DNA from: Hyposmocoma kahamanoa
Lineage: Eukaryota; Arthropoda; Insecta; Lepidoptera; Cosmopterigidae
DNA length: 64,000 bases
Direction of reading: 5' to 3'
Assembly: GCF_003589595.1 (NCBI RefSeq)
Contig: NW_020653856.1
Span: forward strand, 1,580,096-1,644,095
The notes under the pieces are model-generated. The model saw only the letters and a program-made list of their open reading frames with translations, was not told the origin of the DNA and ran no database searches. The position numbers and the translations under genes were made by a program. Shown here piece after piece: positions 42,325-52,849 of this stretch. Within the stretch, counting starts at the first letter, position 1; each line of letters begins with the position of its first letter.

Positions 42325-42410
42325 TTACTACAACTGTTATGGACGGGCACATAGCTTACATCAGGCGCACGACTTGTTCGTCCCGTTATTTGATATTATA
42401 AAAAAATTTA
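42325..42410 (+). mobile_element. LINE-A tail, last 80 bases
   Basis: ACTACAACTGTTATGGACGG through CCGTTATTTGATATTATAAA. Confidence 0.75.
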
Positions 42411-42547
42411 TGTAACATAGAAATTAAAGTCAAAAGTAGATGCCGCTACTGGGTTTTCATTCGTCGACCTTCGAATTAGGCAGCCGTTTTCCCACTGACC
42501 TACCATCGCTTTTAACAAAGAAATACATACGTTAAATTGTATATATA

Positions 42548-42941
42548 CCTGTAGGCTTAGAATAATAACGCATAGAAACCTAGTCCGCACACGCTAAGTG
42601 AGGCAAATTGAAGCGCGCCCAATGGGCCTACACGAGCGGGCGGGCCTTCGGTGCTCAAGGTCAACTTGCACCGCGAACAGATCAAGAATTTTAGCTAAAA
42701 ATGACGAATTGTGCGGTAAATGAGTGTAAAAATACGTCAGACAAACATAAAATAGATACTAACATCACATTTCACAAGAAAGTAACGCGTTTCAACTTGT
42801 ATTTTTATATAAATATTCACTAAAACCGAAAATTAACCTACTACTAAAACTAACCTACATGAATTTGATTTTTGCCTCACTTGTGACAGTTCGTTTGATA
42901 TGATACTATCATTCTATGCGTTATTATTGTAAGCCTGTAGG
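42548..42941 (+). mobile_element. Small inverted-repeat element carrying a THAP-like start
   Basis: Ends 42548-42577 and 42912-42941 are inverted repeats matching at 27 of 30 positions (CCTGTAGGCTTAG..., inner part AATAATAACGCATAGAA identical). A second inverted pair, AAGTGAGGCAAA, lies inside at 42596-42607 and 42871-42882. Flanks are A+T-rich and no clean target duplication can be read. The interior starts GC-rich and encodes a THAP-like N-terminus (next entry). Confidence 0.65.
42701..42823 (+). pseudogene. THAP-like zinc-finger N-terminus, 40 codons
   Basis: ATG at 42701 opens MTNCAVNECKNTSDKHKIDT, then NITFHKKV and a stop at 42821-42823. 'M.NCAV..CKN...' with C-x4-C at residues 4 and 9 and a following 'I.FH' is how THAP domains begin. 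The later C-x2-H pair that would complete the zinc site is not in this frame. A GTAACG donor-like word at 42782 could end a first exon after residue 27. THAP domains occur in host DNA-binding proteins and in P-element-type transposases. The position between inverted repeats favours the latter, but this is inference from 40 codons. Confidence 0.55.
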
Positions 42942-43194
42942 TTATAAATATATTTTTTTCTTTCGAATGACTTTAAAAATGGTTAAAGCGCATTTCACTA
43001 ACCTCTATTGAAAGCACATAAATTTTAAAGATGCATAAGGTTATTCGCAAAATTACATCGCATGTGGCCATAATACAATCTTACGGCGTTTTCCTTCACT
43101 TCTCGGAATAACTGTTTACGTAAATCGATTTGACAATAAATTATGGAATATTCGCCTAAGTACAACGCGGCGGCGAACTGGAGAGAGCTAAAGG

Positions 43195-43330
43195 TTAGAC
43201 AACTCCAATTCAAATATGATCTTTAATTCATAGTTACGCAAAAGAGCCGCTTAAACTCTACTACTCATTCTTATAGCCGATTCTCCTGAGAATAATGAAT
43301 GAAAAACTCTAGGGGTTGTAGTTTGTAAAT
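43195..43330 (-). mobile_element. LINE-B 3' tail copy
   Basis: Minus strand: CTAGAGTTTTTCATTCATTA, TTCTCAGGAGAATCGGCT, AACTATGAATTAAAGATCAT and the end in TTGAATTGGAGT. Related to 49668-49850 and 52850-53015. Confidence 0.55.
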
Positions 43331-43429
43331 AAACATTTGCACACAATTACCATTTACAATATTTATTTCTCATATCATAAATCTAGCAACCTGGAAGGGC
43401 TAAACGGGTTATTACCATGGATTCGGTTA

Positions 43430-43715
43430 AAAAACCGATTTCAAAAAAGGTGGAGGTTCTCAATTCGTCTGTTTGCTTTTTTTTGTATGTATGATACGCG
43501 ATAATTGAACCGATTTTGAAGGTTCTTTTTTTGCTGAAAGAGAGTACCTCAGTAGGTCCCATTTAAATTTGAAGATAATATTCCACCTCTAAGGATGGCA
43601 AAATGGGGGATGAATCCGGTTTCGCGCACTTTCCGGTAACCGACTTCAATAAAACTTGGCAAATAGATGTCATTCCACAAACTTTTGAGGTAGATTTGTT
43701 TATTAGGTACTCTGT
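43430..43715 (+). repeat. Dispersed repeat E, copy 3
   Basis: AAAACCGATTTCAAAAAAGG, AGGTTCTCAATTCGTCTG, GATACGCGATAATTGAACCG, then CGCACTTTCCGGTAACCGAC and CTTGGCAAATAGATGTCATT. Confidence 0.7.
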
Positions 43716-44092
43716 ACTGCTAATTAATGTCATCCAAGTACGTAGAAGTCGTATAATAATAACCTTTAGTATAAAGTTTTTGTTTCATTGTTTACAAGTA
43801 AAATAAATGTAAAGAAAGTTATTTTACTTGAAAATAAACAATAAAAAAGGAACCTTAATTCATGAAGCTATACTTAATGTTAGAACTCTAATAGTGTGGC
43901 TACGATAAAGCTACTAATTAAATAAATAAAACTGCTTTGTATCCATTTTAGAAACGTAAATTTCCCAAATAATTGGTCCTATCGGGATTGATGTCAGCCC
44001 GTGACCACGATCACTGCAACCTAGTCGAACCGTCGGCATAATAAATACGTGTTCAAATACATATGAAAGCGATTTCATCGCGTTTAGTTTAC
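43716..44092. other. No feature recognised
   Basis: Unassigned A+T-rich DNA. Confidence 0.45.
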
Positions 44093-44095
44093 TTA

Positions 44096-44255
44096 GGGTC
44101 GTATTCTAGAACTCTACTCAATGCTCAAGTCAGGATTTGAGTATGGTTTAAAGCACTCGAAATCATACTCAAGTACCTGCCATTAGGGTCGTATTTCCAG
44201 TGCTTGTGTTTCCATTGCAATCCTGACTTGAGCATTGAGATCTAGAATACGACCC
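44096..44255. mobile_element. TTA-flanked MITE, 160 bp
   Basis: Inverted ends GGGTCGTATTCTAGA and TCTAGAATACGACCC. The repeat continues after a 5-bp indel (CTCAATGCTCAAGTCAGGAT). TTA lies outside both ends (44093-44095, 44256-44258), the target preference of PIF/Harbinger. A third GGGTCGTATT word lies inside at 44187. Confidence 0.85.
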
Positions 44256-44690
44256 TTAGTTTATCGCCAAGTTTGTGCTACCTCGTAAGATAACTAAACA
44301 AGTTTTGATAAGTTCTAAATATCCATCATCAATATCCCAACATTTTATACGTTCCATTGCTTGCATTTGGTTTCGGGGTTAGACTATAGGCCAATTGTCC
44401 AGAGAAATGTTCTTCACTAAGAGACAGACTTTACTTGAAAGAGATGACAAAAGGTCAAAGGCTTTTCTTTTTTCTTAATTAATTTAATTTTATGAAAATC
44501 ATAATACAGTTAAAGATATAAAGTACGCGTGGCATAAGGCAGGTAGTAGTATAAATAAAAAGGTAGATTTTATTTTTATTATGTAAACCTGGGTGAATTA
44601 GCATAAGGTAAATAGCTGTGTCGTTTTTTAAACAAAGGCCGCTACGATTAGATTGTCGTTTATTTTAACTAATTTGTTATATGGACGACT
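44256..44690. other. No feature recognised
   Basis: Unassigned A+T-rich DNA. Confidence 0.45.
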
Positions 44691-44692
44691 TA

Positions 44693-45123
44693 GGGCGCGT
44701 TCCCATTATGTCGTAACGTTTTATTTACCGTTGGACGACTGTAGCGTCTAGCCTGTTCCTATATTACGACAATCTGTCGTAGTTGATACGTGGATGTTTA
44801 TTTTATCATTGGACGACTGTCGTGTCTAGTTGTTACCACTAGATAGCGACGACAATTTATCGGTTCACGGCAGCTGCCTTGTCGTTCGCACGACAGAATC
44901 GTTTGAAGCTTCGATTATCTGTCGTCACATTTTTATCATGACGTTTTATTTATCATCGGATGACTGTCGTTCTAGCTCTTCCCATTATTACGGCAGTCTG
45001 TCGTCGTGTCGTCAAAAAGTTTATCGTGTTTTACTATATGTGAACAACTTCATTGAAATATGCAAACCACGACACTTTAAAGTGCACGACTATGTATTGT
45101 CACGACATAACGGGAACGTGCTC
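44693..45123. mobile_element. Harbinger-like non-autonomous element, 431 bp
   Basis: Ends GGGCGCGTTCCCATTATGTC and (inverse) GAGCACGTTCCCGTTATGTC, with TTA outside both (44690-44692, 45124-45126). The interior repeats ACGACAG/CTGTCGT words more than ten times in both directions. A partial relative is at 39871-40085. Confidence 0.8.
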
Positions 45124-45259
45124 TTAGGATGTTAAACGGCAAAACTACTCGTGCCATCTTAAGGTTCAAGAGGGGTTAACAGTTAATTAGTAGCCTTAAT
45201 GGAGTACAATGTAGAATTAAACGCATTCACAATCTTTTTGTGTTTACGTTACAATTTAA

Positions 45260-45530
45260 TTATGTTTTTAAAAATTTTATCAAACTTCAGTTCTTGGAAA
45301 AAGGCGTCTCACAAGGTTCTCCACTGAGGCCAATATTATTTATACAATTATATACATAAAACGCCAATAAAATTTGCTTTATTTATTTGCGAGGTTTTTT
45401 TTCTGCGTTATCATTATCTTGAGTTTATGTGACAAAGCTTTTAAATTTTATCGTAAGTTAGTTTTTAGAATGAGACGTTCCACAGGGTTCGCTATTGAGC
45501 CCAATTTTATTTATTCAAAGGTAAACTCGA
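45260..45530 (+). pseudogene. Two partial copies of an RT 'GVPQGS' motif
   Basis: 45298-45350 reads EKGVSQGSPLRPILFIQ and 45474-45520 reads DVPQGSLLSPILFI. Both are the conserved RT motif 'GVPQGS.L.P.LF' found just before the YxDD catalytic block. The two blocks are about 175 bp apart, with similar TTTTAAA..TTTTATC sequence before each, so they look like a tandem duplication of a small RT fragment. No YxDD follows. Confidence 0.6.
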
Positions 45531-46420
45531 TTTTGAATTCCTTAATACAGTCTAAATCTATTATGTTGAATTCACTTTATATTTCTCTTGGTTTTGTATT
45601 CTATGTAAGTATGTACATTTTAAACAAACCGGAACAGAAAACAAGCTAGAAGTAAAGTGACCCCATTATTTTTGTTCAGTGTGCATTATGCAAAGCAGAA
45701 TAAAGGAATAAAAATGTCCTGTGCAGATGTGGACACTGTATTGCTTCGGGTTAGTCTTTTTTAGAAAATTATAGACAAGCAAAATTGAAGCCGGAGTAGT
45801 TTATTTTTCACTGAAAAAAACATATTAGAAAATATAAATCCAAACGAGAAGCAGCAATTAAAATTTTGTGACAAAGTAACAGAATCTCGTTAATTACAAA
45901 GTCATTCCAAAGCTACTAAAATGTCTTTTCTCCAACTCCACTGACTTCAATCTATTCATACACGTTTGATAATAAAATATGAAGAAAAAATTGAGCTGGT
46001 GGTAGCCAAGTAGGTTGCTTCTCAATTGCAAAGTCGACGGTTCGAATCCCTGTAGTGGCATGTATCTATGACTTTAGTTTCTAAGTTGAGTACAGTCAAG
46101 AGCACGGCAAGTAATAAACTTTTGTTCGAATATCACCTCAAGAGCAACGGAACAAGATCCTTCAATGTGTAGCTTGATGTTTAATAGCAATATCTCTTAC
46201 TTATTTTGGCGAAGGAAAACTTTGCGATGAAATTTGCACGTGTAAATTGAAAACTTTTGGACTACTTGTAAAGTCACCAACCTGTATTAGGCTATAGTGG
46301 CGGATTAGGCCTAAACCTTCTTGGAAGAGACACGTGCTTAGTAGTAGGACGGTATAATGGCTTGATCATGATCGTTGAGATATCTATTAAATGAAGATGT
46401 TTTAAAAAGGGTCAAGGAAG
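45531..46420. other. Unassigned, with one tRNA-like box
   Basis: 46006-46075 (TGGTAGCCAAGTAGG ... GACGGTTCGAATCCCTGTAG) has A- and B-box-like words 35 bp apart. It does not fold into a full cloverleaf by eye and is probably a SINE head. 46125-46180 resembles 63515-63575 (GCAACGGAACAAGAT, AGCTTGATG). Confidence 0.45.
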
Positions 46421-46424
46421 AGAT

Positions 46425-46660
46425 AAATTTTTTAAAGGTAATAGAGAACAAAAGGCGAAAATGTTTAGACATTTGTTACGTAATGACGAATTTATGAGAG
46501 TTATAATTGAGGGGAAGATAGACAGAAAAAGAATTGTATACAGCAAACAAATAAAAAAGAACGAAAGTGAGCAGCTATAATGAGTTTAAGGAGATGGCTA
46601 TAAACCGTGGGGAGCAACGACTACGTCGACAAGAACCTGGCTCACAAATAGGATGATGAT
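46425..46660 (+). pseudogene. Non-LTR retrotransposon C-terminus (family 4)
   Basis: Frames carrying VIENKRRK, then a shifted HLLRNDEF-like block, IIEGKIDRKRIVYS, and EFKEMAINRGEQRLRRQEPG. They follow the known ending 'IE.RR.K..GHL.RHDEFI..IIEGK..GKRGRGRPR...' of insect LINE proteins. Strongly decayed. Confidence 0.55.
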
Positions 46661-46975
46661 AACGGTCTTGATGTCACTGAGGTCACATGATAGAAAATAC
46701 GTCTCTTTATACGCTTTCTCACAGTTGAAAATGTAGACCATCACAAGGTAAACCTTGCAAGTCAGAGCGGGAGTTATATCGTTAAAAAAGTAGTAAAAAA
46801 GTGATGTTGTTTTGTTTTTTATTCGTCTAATAGAACGGTGCTTCGCCGCCGTATTGTAGACAGTTATTGTTACTGGTTAGGGTACTGTAGTGGAAATAAC
46901 AAAAAATGTGATTTTGAATTAAGTCTCTTGATGGAAAATGATGATTAGGTCGACGATGTAGCATGCATACCTAAA
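46661..46975. other. No feature recognised
   Basis: Unassigned. Confidence 0.45.
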
Positions 46976-46977
46976 TA

Positions 46978-47270
46978 CTGCCTATTCAATCTCACCTTGA
47001 AACGGTCCAAGTTATAGCGTTCGGGGAACAAGTCCGCACACAGAGAATTCCACTCCCTAGCCGCTCGCCGTATAAATGTGGAAGCGAATCTAGGGAATAT
47101 CCACAACATAGGGGTGGAATAGAACCCCAGCTCACGTCCACCGATGGTGGAAAGGGGAAGGCGGAATCAAATGCAATTCCATCGCGCTCTCTCCGTGTTA
47201 TATCCTTTATGATACCGATAAGCAGGCAACTCTACGGCGGTGTTCAAGGCTCTGCAGCTTAACCTCTATT
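46978..47270 (-). pseudogene. LINE-A RT C-terminus
   Basis: On the minus strand: HRRRVACLSV-like start near 47245, a YHGERAMELHLIPPSPF-like block near 47180, HPYVVDIP near 47105, then REWNSLCADLFPERYN-like text near 47020. This corresponds to 23640-23880 of the main LINE-A copy but preserves the part that is frame-shattered there. Stops interrupt it. Confidence 0.65.
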
Positions 47271-47556
47271 AATTTCGATTAGTTCTCTTGAGCGGCGTAC
47301 CTGGAGATGTTCCTCCACGTACCAATCAGGAACACTCAGGCCTAACAGAAACCCATCAGGCGATATATGTGCGGAGACAGTAATAGCCTTAACGTTCTTC
47401 GAAAATGTGAAACAATAACACATAGAGCAATAACAATATCATTTTCGATCTAACAGTACTCGAACGTTTGCATGCCAATCTATCTATGTATTACTATTCG
47501 TAACAAACTAGAGGAGTAATTTTACAAAAATAAATGAATATCATGCTAAAGTAAAA

Positions 47557-48190
47557 TTGAGACATTTCCGAATGAGTTCCCTAGAAGAAAGGAGGATAAC
47601 GATTGATTTATCTTTCGTGTCCAAAATATTTACCCATAAAATCGAGTGCCCTCAATTACTAAGTAAATTTAACATACGTGTCCCAGTAAGATACCCTCGG
47701 AATAAAGTAACTCCTCTATCTCCACCGCTTCGAAAAACAGTGTTCGGTTCAAATTCTCCCATCTCCAGACTGTGCAAATTGGTAAATGAATATAGTGACC
47801 GACTAGATATTCACAATGACTCACCTAACAGGATCCGCTCTATTATAATAACTCGCAATTAATTACAATTAAATATACATTTTTACCCCCGTAGTTACTT
47901 TTTTACTTAACAAATATTTCCTACAATTATGATGTTCTTGTTGTAATCCAATGTTTCATTGCGTCTTTACTTGTATTTTTTTTTATTTACTGTTGTTGTT
48001 ATTAACTTGATGTAGTTTCAAGTTGTCAATTGCATTGGCCATCATGTAAAAATTGCAAGTGGTATTTACCTGTAATTGTTTGATGCATTTAGTTTGTAAT
48101 TTTTTTTTTTGCTAGCATAAGTTCCTATAATTGTAACAATGTACTCAAGCGTTGGTAAATCTTAAATAAATAAAAAATAAAAAAAAAGTA
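47557..48190 (+). pseudogene. Non-LTR retrotransposon C-terminus and 3' UTR (family 5)
   Basis: An open frame of about 100 codons (47557-47862; codons 5' of 47557 are decayed) reads SLEERRITIDLSFVSKIFTH, ECPQLLSKFNIRVP, PPLRKTVFGSNSPISRLCKL and ends at TAA. 'RR...DL.F..K...G.IDCP.LL....F..P' followed by 'R....HR.NY....PI.R...L.N' is a common ending of lepidopteran LINE proteins. About 325 bases of UTR follow, ending in an (AAATA)n tail at 48165-48190. Confidence 0.65.
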
Positions 48191-48424
48191 AAACATCATA
48201 ATATTCATTACAAGCAACATTTCCTTTAAGTTTCGATAATTGCGGTCACTTTTTTCTTACTGTAGCACTTACGTTTCGAGGTCGAATCTATTTTCACTTT
48301 CACTGCAACCTACTTACACTTGATCATCTTTTTTTGTTAACAAACACTAAAAATACACACTGTTTACAAATTTACTTTTGCGGACACAAATTTGTTGTTT
48401 AAATTTAATTTAGACGCAGTGAAG

Positions 48425-48665
48425 TTCGTTGTGAGAGAGTTCGTTTAGACAAGTACTGCCACCTTACTTACGGGTGCTTAATAGCTGATGAAGGTACAGG
48501 CACATGGGACTTGCTTAGTTTAATAGCGATGCTTCTCGCTAACAGTGAAGGAAAACGTGACGAACTCCGCTGATAGTACTACTAGGGCTCCTTGTGTAAG
48601 AATTCGTCCAGGGAAGTACTGCCACCCTACCTATTTCTACTGTCAAGCGGTAATGTGAACATTAC
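48425..48665 (+). mobile_element. LINE-A tail, two partial pieces
   Basis: 48425-48520 has GTGAGAGAGTTCGTTTAGAC, AAGTACTGCCACCTTAC and ACAGGCACATGGGACTTG. 48580-48665 restarts at TACTACTAGGGCTCCTTGTG and stops after GTAATGTGAACATTAC. Confidence 0.65.
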
Positions 48666-49320
48666 AAATTCAAGTCTAAGTCAAATAATCATTTATTCCA
48701 TAGGTAAAATTTTTACTCTTGAAAATGTAATTTTTTAAGCTACTGCTCGTTCACTACGCTGACCTCCCTGAGAAGAACGAGCAAGACACTCTAGGAATTA
48801 CTCTTTTCAAATAAACTTAAATTTTGTGGAATACACTTTGAATCATAATTGTGTGGAATTTAGACTCTTGTTTTCTTTCCATACTTCTTTATCTGAAACA
48901 TATTCTTATTTTATTATTGTAATATGACTTTTCAATTAAAATACTTTTAATGTAAGTTTTAAACTTAGGAAATGATAATCTTAATATATATATACTCCGG
49001 AATTTTATTGTACAATGTTCCCCATAAAATCGTTTACCTTAAAAACGAAATCGTGGTGAGTTTGGAATTAGTTCTACGGTTAATATGGATATCTACTTTC
49101 TTAATGAAATTATGTATATTTTTACGCGCTTACAAAATATTTGAGCAAATGTACTGTGATGCCTGATATGACTATGATACCAGTCTCCTTAAACTTTTCT
49201 TTGAGAGAAACCCGAGAACCTAAACGGTACACAGAACGAATCGCTCGTTTTTGCAACACAAATATGGTTTGTATATCTGCTGCTTTACCACACATGAGAA
49301 TTCCGTAGGACATTATACTA
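48665..49320 (-). pseudogene. LINE-B copy: RT remnant plus 3' UTR
   Basis: Minus-strand partner of 2160-2965. The RT end at 49313-49160 reads SYGILMCGKAADIQTIFVLQ, KRAIRSVYRLGSRVSLKEKF and KETGI before decaying. The UTR then runs to the TTATTTGACTTAGACTTGAA tail at 48668. Confidence 0.7.
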
Positions 49321-49424
49321 TGGAAGTAACTAAAGTAAACTAGTCTAGCAGTAGCAACATCGGTAAGCTCACGTATTCTACGGACTGCGTATGCAGCAGA
49401 GCTTACTGTGTGTTATTATGTTCC

Positions 49425-49640
49425 AGTTTTGAAGGGTAAGGCTGCTGGTGAAATTACAGGAACATTGGACTTGCTAACTTCACGTTCCAGGATGATAGGC
49501 GTAGTGGGAGTGCTCTTCAGATCTTTGCGATTTAAAGTTTAGAGTGGTACCGCAACTGCATATAGTATATAATAGGCATGTCGCTCACCACCAGACACCT
49601 GACTTGCTTGTCCTGTGAGTTGATATCATGAAAAAACCAC
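49425..49640 (+). mobile_element. LINE-A 3' tail copy
   Basis: CCAGTTTTGAAGGGTAAGGC to TGTGAGTTGATATCATGAAA; near-complete second half of the UTR. Confidence 0.75.
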
Positions 49641-49667
49641 TCGGCATTTTGGACAATCATAGCTGAA

Positions 49668-49850
49668 ACTCAAATTCAAAATGTGTTTATTTCATAGGTA
49701 TACAAATTACACTTGAAACCGGCACATTGATTAATATCTACTACTCATTCATAACTCAAATTCCACAGAGAAGAATGATTTAGAAACTCTATGAAACTCT
49801 CGATCGAAACAACCTGCAAAACTACAACCTGCAAAGTTACTACTAAGGAT
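49668..49850 (-). mobile_element. LINE-B 3' tail copy
   Basis: Minus strand: GAGTTTCATAGAGTTTCTAA, ATTCTTCTCTGTGGAATTTG, CCTATGAAATAAACACATTT, ending in TTGAATTTGAGTT. Confidence 0.6.
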
Positions 49851-49882
49851 TTTTCTCATCCAAATACGCAGAAGCATTTTAG

Positions 49883-50320
49883 CCGCTCACGTGATGCGCT
49901 CCTCCTACCGCAAAATGGCGGCTATTTGGTTTCGCAAATTAGAAAAGGATTCAGTTGAAATACAAATTTTTATAAAGAAAAATTATTATTCTGCATTGCT
50001 AAATAAATACCCTCCGTACTACCAACAAAAACATCTCAAATAAAATGCAGTAAACACAGCAAATCCCGCACTTAAAAAGCACTAATGAAATTTTTGGTGT
50101 ACTTGGATAAATATGATAATATTCCGTTTGAGTGGTTCTAACGTTTACCATGAAATTACTCCTTAAAGTATAGTTTGTAAACATTTATATTCAGGGTAAA
50201 CTTAAAAAACGCTACTTACGGTATGTTTTCAATAAATAAACACCGAAATCACCAGCCCAAACAATAGCACACACGATTGTCACGACGTATTTTTGAAGTA
50301 GTTTATTTTTTTTAAATGAC
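49883..50320. repeat. 441-bp dispersed repeat H, copy 2
   Basis: Partner of 29362-29802, same orientation. Flanking sequences differ, which fixes the repeat edges. Confidence 0.85.
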
Positions 50321-50585
50321 AAACCCAGGCATTAAAAACTTTATGGTTTGCTAGAATAGTTACCGAAATAGCAATTAGTATTAGTTCTTTTACCTGTTAT
50401 AACTTCGATATCCGGATAAATCGGTATAAAATCATCACCGGCACCTCTAGGTGTGGTATGCGTCTACGGCTGCATGTATCGCGTGAGCGGATATAAACAA
50501 ATCTACACTGTCTCGTGTGTGTCTATGCGAGGGAATACCCTGTCCGGCTCAGGAGAGTCATCGGCGGGAGTTGACGATGTATTAT
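50321..50585. other. No feature recognised
   Basis: Unassigned; slightly GC-rich in 50430-50580. Confidence 0.45.
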
Positions 50586-50675
50586 GTTATACATGTTATG
50601 GCAGTCGGTCAGTGTCGTTTACCACCAGACCCTCGACTTGTTCATCCCGCCATTTAATAGCTTTATTCTTTAGTC
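50585..50675 (+). mobile_element. LINE-A tail fragment
   Basis: CATGTTATGGCAGTCGGTCA, ACCACCAGACCCTCGACTTG and CATCCCGCCATTTAATA: a diverged last part of the UTR. Confidence 0.55.
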
Positions 50676-51495
50676 TATTTTCGTTAGACGAACCGTCGTG
50701 TTCATAAATTTACTTAATCACATCATCATTAACATTTCAAAGAGTTTTTGCTCACAAACCCACTCTCGCCACAACAAAACGTAATTTGGGTTTCGGGTCA
50801 CTGCATCGGTACACTTTATTAAATTCCACACATGACCGGCGTTCGGATTTGCGGTTCTAATCCTGACCACATCCCGGTTTGTTTAAGCGAACGACCATTG
50901 TGTTGAACGATGTTGAGTTTTGCGGTTGATCAATGCTTCAATTCATTTATTTCGTTCACATTTTGTGGTCAAAATCAGTCATAATTTCAAATGATAAGCT
51001 GTTGTACTTATCTATATCAACAAACTGTGGAGCATAGATGTTTGTTAGGAATTGAGGATTGAACATATTCAAACCATTTTAAAATTTTCATGTGACACCT
51101 ACAATACATAGCTTAAGAAAATGCCAGTAAGTTATCTTGTTGCCCCGCGAAGCCAGTGAAGATTAAATCAATGCAAAATAGCTGCGCTTGTGTTGAGTAT
51201 AATTTATGCAGTTAATTTTGCCATCCATAAAATTAATAAAAAAGTAAACAGACACAAAACGCTTCTACAAAAAGACACTCGAGACTTGTTTTGCCTTTCA
51301 CCAGGCATCATCAGCTGCTTATGTTCACTCTTCGATGCTCGCCCGATGAAAATTTTCCATTTTTATTTACATGGGGATTTGGCACTTCATGCTTAAGTCT
51401 CTAAGTTACATATGAGCTATTCTGGAAAACAGACATAGGTGATTTTAGATACGAAATCGGACAAACCGTCCAATTAGGTAGAGCCAACTTCGCGA
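50676..51495. other. No gene recognised
   Basis: Unassigned A+T-rich DNA. Confidence 0.45.
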
Positions 51496-51499
51496 ACGA

Positions 51500-52200
51500 G
51501 ATCAATCGTCAACTCTGACTCAGTTGGGTACCTTTAGGGAAGTTCCGGGACGCCTTCTCATCCGCAATACCGCAGTCCTTGAAGACAAACATCTTCGAGC
51601 AGTACCTGTTGCCAGAGATGACCTACAGCTCTGAGATGTGGTCGATAACTATGGGCCTCACAAAAGCTCAAAGTTACTCAACGAGTAGACGAGCGAGTAA
51701 TGCTCGGCATTACTCTACGCGATCGAATCAGAAATGAGGAGATCCGTAGAAGAACGAATGTTACCGACATAGCTCAAAGGATTAGCAAAATTTGGTGAAA
51801 TTACAGGCACATGGGACTTGTCAACTTATGTCTCAGGGTGACGGGCGCAGTGGCAGTGCCCCACATCTTTGCAATTTAAAGCTCTGAGTGGCACTGTAAC
51901 TGTCATGGACAGGCGTGCAGCTTACCATCAGGCGCACGACTTGTTCGTCCCGTCACTTGATATTATAAAAAAAAAAGTTGAAGTGGCAGTGGGTAGGGCA
52001 CATAGCTCGTAGAACTGACGGCAGAAACAGAAAGGTTCTCGAATGGAGACACGGGCCGGAAGGCGTTCAAGTGGGACGGCTCCCTACTAGATGACCGACC
52101 GATGCACGTTGCGTCTGACCGGCTAGTCTGAAATCTGGGGGTGGGGGTCTATGTTCAGCAGTGGATGTTTTCCGGCTGATATAGTGACGGGATACGAATA
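51500..52200 (+). pseudogene. RTE-like RT C-terminal domain, interrupted by LINE-A
   Basis: Broken frames give LRQYRSP-like, VFEQYLLPEMTYSSEMWSIT, DERVMLGITLRDRIRNEEI, RRRTNVTDIAQRISK; then, beyond the 186-bp LINE-A insertion, LKWQWVGHIARRTDGRNRKV and LEWRHGPEGVQVGRLPTR. This is the same domain as 4557-5179, with the internal helix region that copy lacks. The reading frame is cut exactly between ISK and LKWQW. Confidence 0.8.
51791..51976 (+). mobile_element. LINE-A 3' tail inserted in the RTE-like gene
   Basis: Starts TTTGGTGAAATTACAGGCAC and ends CCGTCACTTGATATTATAAA with a run of A. It is a clean, well-preserved copy of the LINE-A 3' end and gives the family's true 3' terminus. Confidence 0.88.
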
Positions 52201-52210
52201 AAAGACTTTC

Positions 52211-52845
52211 ATTTTCCATGTGTAGTCATCGCGAAAACTTATGCACTCGACTTGTTTTTGTTGAATAATAAATGTTGAAAAAACACTGCCTTACGAACCT
52301 TGCTAATGAACTTACAAAAAAAATATATAGTACATTCTCTGGCAATTGGATTCGTCTTAATGAAATTTCCATGAAGGCATTTGAAATTTCTTTGAAAGGT
52401 TGAATTTATTTTGTAAAGGCATAAAGGTAGGCGGGGTAGACCCGAAATTTTTTTAGGTCAATTTATCGTCAATTATTGTCACCGTCGTTCTACCTTTGCG
52501 ACAATGTCTGCATTGTTCGCAGTATTAAATATATAACAAGGGCTCAAAGAAAAAAGTGTTAGAAAAGAAAAGTACATGAAATATGACATTTTTATTGCAG
52601 AAAATAACTTTATCGATTTATATTTAATAGGCGAACTCTCTCTGTTGAATCAAGTTATTTTGATTTGTGTCAAATTCTAGGTGGTTGCATCTTATGCATC
52701 GCATTTTAGTAACATAACAGCCGCGGAATTTTGCGAGAAAAATGGCTGCTATGTTTCGTCGTACAGCGCAACAGTCGTTCTTGATACAGCATCTATCGTC
52801 CCGTCTAGCTTTTGCAGGTTGTCTTGATCTATATTTGAAATATAT
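52211..52845. other. No gene recognised
   Basis: Unassigned. An ATG at 52742 opens about 47 codons, but neither a signal peptide nor a credible donor supports it as a first exon for the downstream gene. Confidence 0.4.
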
Positions 52846-52849
52846 TTAT

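Noticed and set aside
46006..46075. tRNA gene
   Set aside because: A- and B-box-like words are present, but no full cloverleaf can be drawn.
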